From the NCBI RefSeq assembly GCF_000812565.1, contig NZ_JTAM01000014.1, forward strand, positions 80,538 through 144,537: a DNA stretch of 64,000 bases. Direction: 5' to 3'. The first letter of the stretch is position 1; every line of letters starts with the position of its first letter. Positions 19,070 through 27,065 of the stretch are shown here, piece by piece. The DNA is from Flammeovirga sp. OC4. GTDB taxonomy: Bacteria > Bacteroidota > Bacteroidia > Cytophagales > Flammeovirgaceae. Under the pieces are notes generated by a model that was not told the DNA's origin, searched no databases, and worked only from the letters and a program-made list of their open reading frames with translations. A program made the position numbers and the translations under genes.

Positions 19070-19427
19070 AATTATTGTCAACAATCAATTGGGATTACTG
19101 TTAGCTTTCATTATCATACTTTCAATCTTCTTTCTTCTTCATTTTTCCATTGATGAAAAACGAAGCAAAAAATCTAGGCTCAGAAGTCAAAAGCTAAATT
19201 CCATTCCTTTCGCCTAAATGATTTTAAACTCGCTCTGCTCAAACAAGAAAATCATTTTTAACGGCTCATTCCATGAAATTCTTAACGCTTTTCCCTTCAA
19301 TGCCGGAGAATTACTACTAAACTAATTGGGTAAAGCTTACTAGAGCGCATGTTATGCGTTAGAGTCGTTCGTGTTTTACAGGTAATCAGAAATTTCTTGA
19401 TTTCTAAATACTGAAAATTTAGTTTTT
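19070..19427 (+). repeat. Dispersed non-coding repeat, copy A
   Basis: About 360 bases that align end to end with the reverse complement of 47129-47508, with the closest match around 19130-19305 (for example AAGTCAAAAGCTAAATTCC and ACGCTTTTCCCTTCAA). The frame open in copy B is broken here by a one-base deletion near 19176, so it is not a conserved gene. A hairpin is kept (19216-19257). The ends are more decayed than in copy B; boundaries are approximate. It lies between two converging genes, outside their terminators. Confidence 0.8.
19216..19257. repeat. Conserved stem-loop inside repeat copy A
   Basis: AAATGATTTT (19216-19225) and AAAATCATTT (19248-19257) are perfect 10-bp arms around a 22-base loop. 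The same arms and the same loop length occur in copy B. Confidence 0.8.
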
Positions 19428-19445
19428 GCTTAGATTGCCTTATAT

Positions 19446-19473
19446 AAAAAAAGAGCACCGATTAAGTGCTCTT
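19446..19473 (-). terminator. Terminator of the cytochrome c peroxidase gene
   Basis: AAGAGCAC (19451-19458) pairs with GTGCTCTT (19466-19473) around a 7-base loop. The A-run from 19446 is the U-run on the minus strand. It lies 25 bases past the peroxidase stop. Confidence 0.8.
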
Positions 19474-19497
19474 CAAATAAATAGTACAATGCTTTTG

Positions 19498-20544
19498 TTA
19501 TGGTAATGTAGGTGCTTGTGAAACTTCCTCTGGAATTTTAGAAGTTAACGTTCCTAAGAATGCCGAAATGTTAGAAGCTTGCTCATCAGTAATCTCAACA
19601 TTTGACTGAAGTTTAGCCATAATTTTTACAGCATCTTCCAGTTTTTCTACAGAACCATCATGGAAGTAAGGAGCAGTTTTAGCGATATTTCTCAACGTAG
19701 GAACTTTGAAATGGTATTTATCATTTTCCTGACCTGTTACTTCTTTTCTTCCCTCGTCTTGCTTTTTAGAACCTGTCATTTCCCAGTAGTTGCCATATAC
19801 ACCAAACTTTTGGTACATATTTCCACCTAGCATATTTCCTGAGTGACAAGTAACACATCCTGCCTCTTGGAAGTCTCTTAAGCCTTGTGCCTCTTTTGCA
19901 GTCAACAAGTAAGAGTTACTTTCTTGAGCAAGGAATCTGTCAAATCGTGAAGGGAACAATAAAGTTCTTTCAAAAGAACCAATTGCATTACCTACATTTT
20001 TATAAGTAAGGGGTTGTTTTTCGTTAGGGAATGCCTCTTTGAATAATTTTACGTATTCCGCAACCTCGCTCAAACGGTTAATCACTTCTTTCTCATTTGG
20101 CATTGCGTGCTCAATTGGATTCAAGATTGGCCCGATAGCTTGTTCTTCTACATCTTTCGCTCTACCATCCCAGAACTGTACAAATTGCAAAGCTGAGTTG
20201 ATTACTGTAGGGGAGTTTCTATCGCCAAATTCACCTGTGTCACCTGGTGAAGTGGCTTTATTGTCCACCCCGAAAGTGGCTAAATCGTGGCAAGAATTAC
20301 AGCTGATATTACCGTCTTTTGATAAACGAGTATCAAAGTACAACATCTTACCTAACTGGATTTTTGATTCGTTGGATGGATTTTCTTCATTGATCGCTTC
20401 AGTTGGTAGAACACCAAACATAGAAGACGCAATTTTCCATTCTTCTGCAGTAGCTTTTTCAAGTTTTTGCTCAGTTTTTTTATTTCCTTCTGAACAAGAA
20501 GTTAAAACTGCAGTTAGTGATAGAAAGTAAAGTACTTTTCTCAT
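19498..20544 (-). CDS. Di-heme cytochrome c peroxidase (lipoprotein)
   Basis: 348 residues. A lipoprotein signal with the lipobox cysteine at C17 (VLTSCSEG) places it in the periplasm, anchored to a membrane. Two c-type heme motifs are CNSCH (82-86) and CVTCH (230-234), spaced as in bacterial CcpA/MauG-family peroxidases. The surrounding LGKMLYFDTRLS, NSPTVINSALQ and PTLRNIAKTAPYFHDGS are family signatures. It reduces hydrogen peroxide to water using electrons from small cytochromes. MauG-like oxidation of another substrate cannot be excluded. Monocistronic and convergent with pfk. Confidence 0.95.
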   Translation of the reverse strand: MRKVLYFLSLTAVLTSCSEGNKKTEQKLEKATAEEWKIASSMFGVLPTEAINEENPSNESKIQLGKMLYFDTRLSKDGNISCNSCHDLATFGVDNKATSPGDTGEFGDRNSPTVINSALQFVQFWDGRAKDVEEQAIGPILNPIEHAMPNEKEVINRLSEVAEYVKLFKEAFPNEKQPLTYKNVGNAIGSFERTLLFPSRFDRFLAQESNSYLLTAKEAQGLRDFQEAGCVTCHSGNMLGGNMYQKFGVYGNYWEMTGSKKQDEGRKEVTGQENDKYHFKVPTLRNIAKTAPYFHDGSVEKLEDAVKIMAKLQSNVEITDEQASNISAFLGTLTSKIPEEVSQAPTLP

Positions 20545-20782
20545 TTTTAGTTTTAGTTAAAATGTAAATTTGGAATAAAAGGTATCGATACTATTTATTT
20601 TTGAATTGGATATTTATTCTGATTTTAGCAACGCTTAGTATTAGCTACCACAAAGTTAGTTGATAACTGTTTTCTAAAATACTTTTTATGTGAACAACAT
20701 TAAAATCGGTATAAATTCTATTTTTTAGAGGAATGCTATCGCAAAAAATAATAGATAGTAATAATAATTTTGTTTGAGTACT

Positions 20783-20790
20783 TATATTTG
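20783..20790 (+). promoter_or_regulatory. Predicted -7 box TATATTTG
   Basis: Fits TAnnTTTG, 26 bases before the ATG of the nucleotidyltransferase operon. No TTG at ideal -33 spacing. Confidence 0.4.
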
Positions 20791-20816
20791 ATATATATAG
20801 GAACAAGATAATCAAA

Positions 20817-21833
20817 ATGAAAGTATTAATACCAGTTGCAGGACGAGGTTCTAACTTACGTCCTTTGACCAATACTCAACCGAAGGCGTTATTGCCTGTG
20901 GCAGGGAAACCCGTTATAGCTCATATTATAGATATATTTATAGATGCAGGTTTTGATGATTTCATCATCGTCATAGGTTATATGGGTACACGTATTGAAT
21001 CCTTTATTTTAGAAAATTATAAAGACACTAAAATCAATTTTGAATTTGTAGTACAAATACCAAGAGAAGGATCAGCACATGCCGTTTATGTTGCTAAAAA
21101 CTTCTTCGAGGAGGAAAAAGAACTAATGGTGTGTTTAGGTGATTCTATTGTGAATTTGGATATCAAACAAATGTTGGAGAACCCCAATTCTGTGGTAGGG
21201 TACCAAAAGGTAGATAATCCTGGTCAAGTTGGCGTTGCAGAATTGGATACAGATGGAAAGGTGAAACGATTTGTAGAGCGTCCGGTTATTCCTAAGTCGA
21301 ATTTAGGATTAGTGGGTATTTATAAAATAGTGGATATTCCTGCTTTTATTGAAGGTTTGGAATATGTAATTGATAATAATATTACATCTCAAAATGAAAT
21401 CGTAATTACAGGTGCTATTCAAAAAATGGTCGCAGAAGGCTGTAATTTTGAGGTGCAAGAAGTTGAAAACTGGTACGATTGCGGAGCTAGAAACTCACTT
21501 TTAGAAGCCAATGCAACGCTATTAGGAAGACCTGGTTTTCAATTGACAACTACTGATGATATAAAATGTGAGAATTCAATTATTATTAAGCCTGTAAAAA
21601 TTGGGAAAAATACTGTAGTCAAAAATGCGATCATCGGACCGAATGTAGTGATTGGTGAAGAGGCAATTATAGAAAATTGCATCATAGAAAATTCAATTAT
21701 TGGAGCATTTACAGATTTAAAAGATTTATTGTTGAAAAACTCTCTTGTAGGTCATGATTCAACATTAAAAGGTATAGCTCAAAGTTTAAATTTAGGAGAT
21801 CATACGGAAATCAATTTTGGAAACAAGGTCTAA
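20817..21833 (+). CDS. NDP-sugar pyrophosphorylase-like nucleotidyltransferase
   Basis: 338 residues. The N-terminal nucleotidyltransferase fold begins MKVLIPVAGRGSNLRPLT, with PKALLPVAGKP close behind, the NTP and sugar-phosphate binding loops of the glucose-1-phosphate thymidylyltransferase/mannose-1-phosphate guanylyltransferase family. LGDSIVNLD holds the metal-binding aspartate, and NWYDCGARNSLLEAN is typical of the family. From about residue 250 a left-handed beta-helix (hexapeptide repeats such as IGPNVVIGEEAII) follows. The exact nucleotide and sugar cannot be read. It probably makes an activated sugar for surface polysaccharide. First gene of a three-gene operon. Confidence 0.88.
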   Translation: MKVLIPVAGRGSNLRPLTNTQPKALLPVAGKPVIAHIIDIFIDAGFDDFIIVIGYMGTRIESFILENYKDTKINFEFVVQIPREGSAHAVYVAKNFFEEEKELMVCLGDSIVNLDIKQMLENPNSVVGYQKVDNPGQVGVAELDTDGKVKRFVERPVIPKSNLGLVGIYKIVDIPAFIEGLEYVIDNNITSQNEIVITGAIQKMVAEGCNFEVQEVENWYDCGARNSLLEANATLLGRPGFQLTTTDDIKCENSIIIKPVKIGKNTVVKNAIIGPNVVIGEEAIIENCIIENSIIGAFTDLKDLLLKNSLVGHDSTLKGIAQSLNLGDHTEINFGNKV

Positions 21834-22386
21834 AGCGGAAGAATGGGATGCTTTTTACCGGTCCCAAGGTGCATTTGGAGCACCCTATCCTGAATTAGTC
21901 GATTTCTTAAAACAAATTCAACCAAAGAAGAGTTTGTTAGACTTGGGAGCAGGGCAGGGGAGAGATGCTATTACAGCTCAACAGTTAGGTTTTGAAGTAA
22001 CTGCAGTAGATATCTCTAAAGAAGGCATACAGCAAATTCAAGCAAATGGAATTAGAGGCATTGTTGATGATATTTTTAATTATACATTAGATCAAAATTA
22101 TCAAGTTATATTACTTGATGCAGTGATTCATTGTCAACCTGAAGATCAGGAAGAGGAAAAAAAGCTATTTAAAGCTATTGAAGAACATTTGCATCAAGAA
22201 GGCTACCTTCTATTACTTACCCATCAATGGGATATGAGAGAAGAGTACCTCAAAGACCTTTTTGCAAAGCATTATCCCACATTACAGTTACAATTCAACA
22301 ATTATATCGAACATATATTCACACCTCCTCAAACGGAGGAAGAAAGCATTATGGAGCTATCGTTTATGTGCTTTCAAAAAACATAA
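21817..22386 (+). CDS. SAM-dependent methyltransferase (TehB-like class I)
   Basis: 189 residues with the class I motif I LLDLGAGQGRDA, then VTAVDISKEGI (motif II acid) and VILLDAVIHC. The start is a TTG at 21817, which overlaps the end of the upstream gene by 17 bases, so translation is probably coupled. No in-frame ATG lies near without losing the conserved AEEWDAFYRSQGAFG start. The closest named group is TehB/thiopurine-type small-molecule methyltransferases; the substrate is unknown. An SDR gene follows after 6 bases. Confidence 0.82.
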   Translation: METRSKAEEWDAFYRSQGAFGAPYPELVDFLKQIQPKKSLLDLGAGQGRDAITAQQLGFEVTAVDISKEGIQQIQANGIRGIVDDIFNYTLDQNYQVILLDAVIHCQPEDQEEEKKLFKAIEEHLHQEGYLLLLTHQWDMREEYLKDLFAKHYPTLQLQFNNYIEHIFTPPQTEEESIMELSFMCFQKT

Positions 22387-22392
22387 AAATTA

Positions 22393-23145
22393 ATGAAAAA
22401 GACAGCATTAGTCACTGGAGCAACTTCAGGAATAGGTAAAGCAACCGCAGAGTTATTTGCTGAAAATGGTATCAATTTGATCATTTGTGGTAGAAGAGAA
22501 GAGCGTTTGTTGGAGCTGAAAAAACAGTTAGAAGAAAAAGTAGATGTGCATACACTTACTTTTGATGTAAGAGATAAAGAAAGTGTTTTTTCACAGATTG
22601 CCTCATTACCAACACCTTTTCAGAAAGTAGATATCCTAATAAACAATGCAGGTAATGCTCACGGTCTTTCTCCCATTCATGAAGGCGATGTTGATGATTG
22701 GGATGCTATGATTGATATTAATGTCAAAGGATTACTCTATGTTTCGAAAGCCATTATTGAGCAGATGAAAGATAGAAAAGAAGGACATATCATTAATATT
22801 GGTTCTATTGCCGGAAAAGATGTTTACCCCAATGGTAACGTTTATAATGCATCGAAATTTGCCGTCAATGCACTTAATGAAGCAATGCGTTATGATCTGA
22901 ATGAGTTTGGGATTCGTGTTGGAGCTGTTCATCCAGGTCTAGTACACACAGAGTTTTCTGAGGTGAGATTTAAAGGAGATAAAGAAAAAGCAGAAGGAGT
23001 TTACCAAGGTTATGATCCACTTTATGCTGAAGACATAGCAGATATCATTTACTTTATGGTCTCAAGAAAGAGACATGTCAATATTGCTGATTTAGTGGTG
23101 TACCCAACAGCACAAGCATCAGCAACTATTGTGAATAAGAAATAG
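22393..23145 (+). CDS. Short-chain dehydrogenase/reductase (YdfG-like)
   Basis: 250 residues, classical SDR. Cofactor loop VTGATSGIGKA (7-17), the NNAG motif (84-87), catalytic S138, Y151 and K155 (YNASK). The arginine pair after the second strand (GRREER) suggests preference for NADPH. It resembles YdfG-type 3-hydroxy acid dehydrogenases, with the NPxG-like VHPGLVHTEF downstream. The substrate is not certain. It is last in the operon with the nucleotidyltransferase and methyltransferase and is closed by a terminator at 23159. Confidence 0.9.
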   Translation: MKKTALVTGATSGIGKATAELFAENGINLIICGRREERLLELKKQLEEKVDVHTLTFDVRDKESVFSQIASLPTPFQKVDILINNAGNAHGLSPIHEGDVDDWDAMIDINVKGLLYVSKAIIEQMKDRKEGHIINIGSIAGKDVYPNGNVYNASKFAVNALNEAMRYDLNEFGIRVGAVHPGLVHTEFSEVRFKGDKEKAEGVYQGYDPLYAEDIADIIYFMVSRKRHVNIADLVVYPTAQASATIVNKK

Positions 23146-23158
23146 AACATTATAAATT

Positions 23159-23190
23159 AAGGTCTCGTAATCTCAAACGAGGCCTTTTTT
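23159..23190 (+). terminator. Terminator of the SDR operon
   Basis: AAGGTCTCGT (23159-23168) pairs with ACGAGGCCTT (23177-23186) with one G-T pair, followed by TTTT. Confidence 0.85.
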
Positions 23191-23391
23191 ATTGGATATG
23201 GGAATCTAGGGAGGTTAAAGTTTGTAGTTGAAGATTGTTTTACCTGTAGTATGTTAGGAGCCCTTGCTTTGATGTGTAGTAGAGAAGGGGGAGAATAAAA
23301 AAGTAGTAGTTTCATTGTTTTAAAACTACTACTTACATGATTTACAGTTTTAGTCCTCGTTAATAAAATTTAGGAACTGATCGCTTTAACG

Positions 23392-23865
23392 TTATGCTGT
23401 TGGTGCAGGATCATAAGGAAATGATGAGTGGTGTAAGTCAATCTTTAATTCACCCTCAACAATCTTATAACCAAAAGTGTATTCTACTTTTGCCTCATTT
23501 CCATTAAGATCAGTAAAGAAATAGTTACCCATTGCAATAGCACGATTTTCTTCCAAAATAATATCAGAATTTTCAAACCGTACATTTGTCCAAGGATTAA
23601 TAGCAAAACCTTTATCCTCAAGTGAAGCACGATTTTGTCCTGCAATAAAATAAGAAAGAGCCTCTACTTTGGTGGGTCTGAATTGTTCTTTTGCACATTT
23701 TGTGGGTTTGAATAATACAGGACCAGTTTGAAATGAGTAAAGGCTATCCAAGAAATCATTAGCAAAGGCTTCACATTCAGGTCTGTTTTCTTTTAGGGAT
23801 CCGATTTTTACGACTCCAGCACCCCATTTTTTTTGAGCATTAACGACTTGTTCTTGACTTATCAT
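23392..23865 (-). CDS. SnoaL-like fold protein, putative zinc-regulon member
   Basis: 157 residues, soluble. FKPTKCAKEQFRPT, ALSYFIAG, GFAINPWTNVRFEN, AIAMGNYFFTD and KVEYTFGYKI are the core of a small SnoaL/NTF2-like family. As I recall, this family is widely labelled phosphoribosyl-AMP cyclohydrolase in databases, but the HisI motifs (DCDxD, CHT, SCFYR) are absent, so that label does not follow from the sequence. The family's activity is unknown to me. A perfect 23-bp palindrome lies 53 bases upstream beside a -7 box and matches the operators of the Fur-family/TonB locus on the other side, so it is probably coregulated. Confidence 0.75.
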   Translation of the reverse strand: MISQEQVVNAQKKWGAGVVKIGSLKENRPECEAFANDFLDSLYSFQTGPVLFKPTKCAKEQFRPTKVEALSYFIAGQNRASLEDKGFAINPWTNVRFENSDIILEENRAIAMGNYFFTDLNGNEAKVEYTFGYKIVEGELKIDLHHSSFPYDPAPTA

Positions 23866-23905
23866 ATTGTTAATAAATTGATTATATACAAATTATGACC
23901 TATAT

Positions 23906-23913
23906 CAAATATA
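23906..23913 (-). promoter_or_regulatory. Predicted -7 box of the SnoaL-like gene
   Basis: The minus strand reads TATATTTG, fitting TAnnTTTG. The operator-like palindrome 23918-23940 lies directly upstream, in the -7/-33 spacer. Confidence 0.45.
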
Positions 23914-23917
23914 ATAA

Positions 23918-23940
23918 TTAATGCGACAATGTCGCATTAA
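23918..23940. promoter_or_regulatory. Perfect 23-bp palindrome, putative Zur operator 1
   Basis: Arms TTAATGCGACA and TGTCGCATTAA around a single A, with no mismatch. The core TGCGACAnTGTCGCA is shared with two dyads in front of the Fur-family regulator and TonB receptor. The position next to a -7 box suits a repressor site. Assignment to Zur is inference from the neighbours. Confidence 0.65.
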
Positions 23941-24042
23941 AAGAGTTTAAATAACGATTTAGTAACAATATTTTTGGTGTAAATTGTGTGATTGGAATTT
24001 AAAATATAATTTAATCGAGAGAAGTAAATAAGTCTTGATTTT

Positions 24043-24465
24043 TTAATAACGAGAACATTCTGAGCACTCTCCTTCTAATATTAGTTTAACACTACTGATT
24101 TTAAAGCCTTGTGCATTTTGGACATTTGGAATTTGAATGTCGTCCATACAAAATGTCTTCTTACAAGTATTGCAGATAAAGTGTGCATGATTGTGATGGG
24201 TATTCTCACATTTGTTTTTCGTTAAGGCATACCTAGAAACATTGTTGATATCCGGAACTTTGTGTATAATTCCTTTTTCCATAAAAGTATCTAATGCTCT
24301 GTAAATTGTTACTTTATCGGGCATACATTCTATTGCCTCTTTAATATCTCTGTGGGATAATCCATGTTTATTTTTATAGAATAATTCTAGTAACTCAATT
24401 CTGAAATTTGTCTTCCTTATACCATTGTTGGAGAGGAGTTCTAATATCTTCTGTTCGGTTTTCAT
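24043..24465 (-). CDS. Fur-family regulator, putative zinc sensor Zur
   Basis: The ATG at 24465 (MKTEQKILELL) gives 140 residues; a start at 24501 would run through the operator. An N-terminal winged helix (KVTIYRALDTFMEKGII) is followed by a metal-binding dimer domain with HHNHAHF (H90-H95), CNTC (C98, C101), C106 and CSEC (C134, C137). The two CX2C pairs form the structural zinc site of Fur proteins, and the His-rich segment the sensing site. The gene is divergent from a TonB-receptor operon carrying hisI and folE, genes typical of Zur regulons, so zinc is the likely signal. Iron (Fur) or peroxide (PerR) sensing is less likely but not excluded. Autoregulation is implied by the operator at 24496. 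Confidence 0.82.
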   Translation of the reverse strand: MKTEQKILELLSNNGIRKTNFRIELLELFYKNKHGLSHRDIKEAIECMPDKVTIYRALDTFMEKGIIHKVPDINNVSRYALTKNKCENTHHNHAHFICNTCKKTFCMDDIQIPNVQNAQGFKISSVKLILEGECSECSRY

Positions 24466-24469
24466 GCAC

Positions 24470-24477
24470 CAAAGATA
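24470..24477 (-). promoter_or_regulatory. Predicted -7 box of the Fur-family gene
   Basis: The minus strand reads TATCTTTG (TAnnTTTG), ending 4 bases before the ATG at 24465, so the transcript would be almost leaderless. A TTG on the minus strand (24501-24503) inside operator 2 could be the -33 element, at 23-base spacing. Confidence 0.35.
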
Positions 24478-24495
24478 AAATAAATTAAAAAAAAT

Positions 24496-24516
24496 AAACA
24501 CAACATTGTTGCGTTT
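24496..24516. promoter_or_regulatory. Dyad, putative Zur operator 2
   Basis: Arms AAACACAACA and TGTTGCGTTT around T match at 9 of 10 positions. It covers the likely -33 elements of both divergent promoters (Fur-family gene and TonB receptor). Related to operator 1 through the TGCGACA/TGCAACA half site. Confidence 0.65.
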
Positions 24517-24540
24517 ATGGGAATGATTTTTCTATTTTTG
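24509..24540 (+). promoter_or_regulatory. Predicted promoter of the TonB receptor-hisI-folE operon
   Basis: -33 TTG (24509-24511), 21-base spacer, -7 TATTTTTG (24533-24540). Operator 2 covers the -33 and operator 3 starts inside the -7, the arrangement expected for tight repression. The receptor ATG is 115 bases downstream of the -7 box. Confidence 0.55.
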
Positions 24541-24556
24541 CAACATAGTCGCATTT
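24536..24556. promoter_or_regulatory. Dyad, putative Zur operator 3
   Basis: TGCAACA-T-AGTCGCA (24539-24553) is an imperfect version of the TGCGACAnTGTCGCA core. It overlaps the last bases of the -7 box of the TonB receptor promoter. Centre-to-centre distance from operator 2 is 40 bases. Confidence 0.55.
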
Positions 24557-24655
24557 ACAGTGAATTTGGATTAATTAAAAATTAGAGATTTATAGTTAAC
24601 CTATTTTTATTCCTTTGATGTTGCTCCTTTCATAACAAACTAATTTTCATAACGC

Positions 24656-27058
24656 ATGTACAAAATTCTTTTTCTATTCATACCATTTATCATATCACTG
24701 AGTCTTCATGCTCAAGAGGCAAGTAATTGTGGTTATGAATTGAAAGGCATTGTACTTGATGCAGAAACAAAAGAGGCATTACCATTTGCATTAGTGAGTA
24801 TAAAAGGAACAACACAAAAGGTATTAACCAATATTGAGGGAGAATTTCAATTGGGAGATTTGTGTAATGCAACTAACTGTTTGATCATTTCTTGTAACGG
24901 CTATTGCAAAACGACATGTGATGCTTCTTGTAAAGTACATCAAACGAAAGAAGAGAGATCGGTGATTTATCTCAAACCCGATGTGGTATCGTTGGATGAA
25001 GTGACGGTTTCAGAGGTAAATGATATTCATGGGACCTTGACGGTTGCTCAAGATTTAGTGGATGGAGAAATGTTACAAATTGATCCAACTCAATCCTTAG
25101 CCAATGCACTATCTAATGTAGAAGGCGTCACATTTACATCAACAGGAAGTAATATACAGCTTCCCGTAATTCACGGCCTTTATGGCAATCGAGTTTTATT
25201 ATTGAATAATGGATTTAAACACGGTTTTCAAAATTGGGGATCGGAACATGCTCCAGAAATTGATATTGCATCAGCCAATAAAGTTACTGTAATCAAGGGA
25301 GCTTCAGGAGTACGATACGGACCTGAAGCTTTAGGTGGAGCAATTATAGTAGAGGGAAACCCTTTGAATTTTAATCAATCACTTAGTGCAAAAGTAGGAA
25401 CGGGGTATCAAACTAATGGAAAAGGCTACTTTGCAAATACTGAAGTGAGTCAAGGCTTTGAAAACATAAGCTACCATGTTGGTGGTGGTTATACTCGAAT
25501 TGGAGATCGACATGCTCCGGATTATTCCCTCACCAATACAGGCAAAGAAGAAAAAGCATTTAATGCTGGTGTCAAATATAAATTGAAAGATTTTGACTTC
25601 AAGCTCTATTATAGTTTTGTAGATCAGAATTTAGGAATCTTAAGAGCTTCAATTACAGGAAATGCTGATGATTTTGAAAGAGCGATTGGTGCTGATAGGC
25701 CATTGATTATTAAGCCTTTCTCATATGATATCAATGAACCAAATCAAATGATTCAGCACCACTTAACAACGGCAGAAGTCAATTGGTGGTATTCAGAGGA
25801 GGAAAAGCTAACCTTTAGAGTAGGTAGACAGCTCAATCATCGTGAGGAGTATGATGTTCGTAGAAATTCTTATAAGCCCATCATGAACTTGGACCTCACG
25901 ACTACTGATTATCAATTGGAGTGGATGCATAAGAAGTGGTTTCAATTGGAAGGTATTATGGGGCTTCAGTTTTTTACTCAAGATAATGATAACCTTCCAG
26001 GAACAGATACTACACCTTTTATTCCTAATTATAATACGTACCGTTTTAGTGGCTTCATTATAGAAAGCTTAACGAAAGGGAAGAATACCTTTGAGATGGG
26101 CCTTAGAATGGATTATGAAAACAATAATGTAAGAGGGTATGATATCTATAAAAATGTCTTCAGGGACGATTATACTTTTGTAAACCTCACTACCTCTTTG
26201 GGTTTTGTACGTCAACTTTCTGATAATGCTACTTACAGAACAAACTTTGGGACAGCTTGGCGAACACCAAATGTAGAAGAACTATTTGCTTTTGGCCAGC
26301 ACGGATTTAAGTATTCTTTCGGAATGCTCCGTTATTATCTAAACGAGGAAGGCGATTATAAATCAGATAAAGTAACTCCTTTAAGTGAAAGTGATGTAAA
26401 ACCTGAGAGAGGTTTTAAATGGATCAATGAGTGGAATATAAATAAGAATACCAACGACTTCACAATTACAGCTTATACAAATTATATTGAAAATTTTGTC
26501 TATGAGCGTCCTTACGGTCCTGTAGGTACAGTTAGGGGGCCAATGCCTGGATTTTTCTTCGACCAATCTAATGCTTTATTTATTGGAGGAGACTTCACAT
26601 GGCAGAAAAAATGGTCGCAAGTTTTAGACGGTTCTTTAGGATTGAGTTATCTATGGTCGTGGAATATTGAAAAGGATGAGCCGTTGATCAACCAATCTCC
26701 TATCAGAGCGAGTTATAACCTAAAGTGGTCTATCCAACCTTTCTGGATTATCGAGTCTGCGTATTTATCAGTAGAACCAAGCTATACTTTCCAACAGTTC
26801 CAAGCCCCAAGAACTTTGGAGGAAGATGAAATAGTAACACCGGAGTCTGAGATTTTTGATTTTACACCTGCGCCAGAAGGCTATTTTCTTTTAGATACTT
26901 CATTTGGGTTTAAGGTGAAACAATTCTCAGCAAATCTCTCTGTAAACAATGTATTGAATACGAGTTATCGAAACTACCTTAATCAACTGAGGTATTTCGC
27001 TGACGACATGGGAAGAAATTTCCTCTTCTCTCTCAATTATAATTTTAACGCTAAATAG
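24656..27058 (+). CDS. TonB-dependent outer-membrane receptor, putative zinc uptake
   Basis: 800 residues. A signal peptide ends at LSLHAQ. A carboxypeptidase-regulatory-like N-terminal domain (about 25-105) is followed by a plug (about 115-235, with PVIHGLYGNRVLLLNNG and VIKGASGVRYGPEALGGAI) and a beta-barrel ending in FLFSLNYNF. The N-terminal domain is unusual in holding seven cysteines (C25, C70, C75, C80, C84, C88, C92), which could bind metal or form disulfides. The plug sequence IHGLYGNR...WGSEHAPEID belongs to a receptor group I associate with metal uptake. It is the first gene of an operon with a lipoprotein, hisI and folE, behind putative Zur operators, so zinc or a zinc complex is the likely cargo. 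Confidence 0.85.
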   Translation: MYKILFLFIPFIISLSLHAQEASNCGYELKGIVLDAETKEALPFALVSIKGTTQKVLTNIEGEFQLGDLCNATNCLIISCNGYCKTTCDASCKVHQTKEERSVIYLKPDVVSLDEVTVSEVNDIHGTLTVAQDLVDGEMLQIDPTQSLANALSNVEGVTFTSTGSNIQLPVIHGLYGNRVLLLNNGFKHGFQNWGSEHAPEIDIASANKVTVIKGASGVRYGPEALGGAIIVEGNPLNFNQSLSAKVGTGYQTNGKGYFANTEVSQGFENISYHVGGGYTRIGDRHAPDYSLTNTGKEEKAFNAGVKYKLKDFDFKLYYSFVDQNLGILRASITGNADDFERAIGADRPLIIKPFSYDINEPNQMIQHHLTTAEVNWWYSEEEKLTFRVGRQLNHREEYDVRRNSYKPIMNLDLTTTDYQLEWMHKKWFQLEGIMGLQFFTQDNDNLPGTDTTPFIPNYNTYRFSGFIIESLTKGKNTFEMGLRMDYENNNVRGYDIYKNVFRDDYTFVNLTTSLGFVRQLSDNATYRTNFGTAWRTPNVEELFAFGQHGFKYSFGMLRYYLNEEGDYKSDKVTPLSESDVKPERGFKWINEWNINKNTNDFTITAYTNYIENFVYERPYGPVGTVRGPMPGFFFDQSNALFIGGDFTWQKKWSQVLDGSLGLSYLWSWNIEKDEPLINQSPIRASYNLKWSIQPFWIIESAYLSVEPSYTFQQFQAPRTLEEDEIVTPESEIFDFTPAPEGYFLLDTSFGFKVKQFSANLSVNNVLNTSYRNYLNQLRYFADDMGRNFLFSLNYNFNAK

Positions 27059-27065
27059 TAAACAA

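Noticed and set aside
23392..23865. Annotation as phosphoribosyl-AMP cyclohydrolase
   Set aside because: No DCDxD, CHT or SCFYR motif; a true HisI lies at 27690-28103.
23918..23940. Palindrome as a transcription terminator
   Set aside because: It lies upstream of a gene start, has a one-base centre and no T-run, so a protein-binding site fits better.
24466..24501. Longer N-terminus for the Fur-family regulator
   Set aside because: The extra 12 residues (MFIFFNLFYLWC) are hydrophobic, unlike the family, and their codons run through the promoter and operator.
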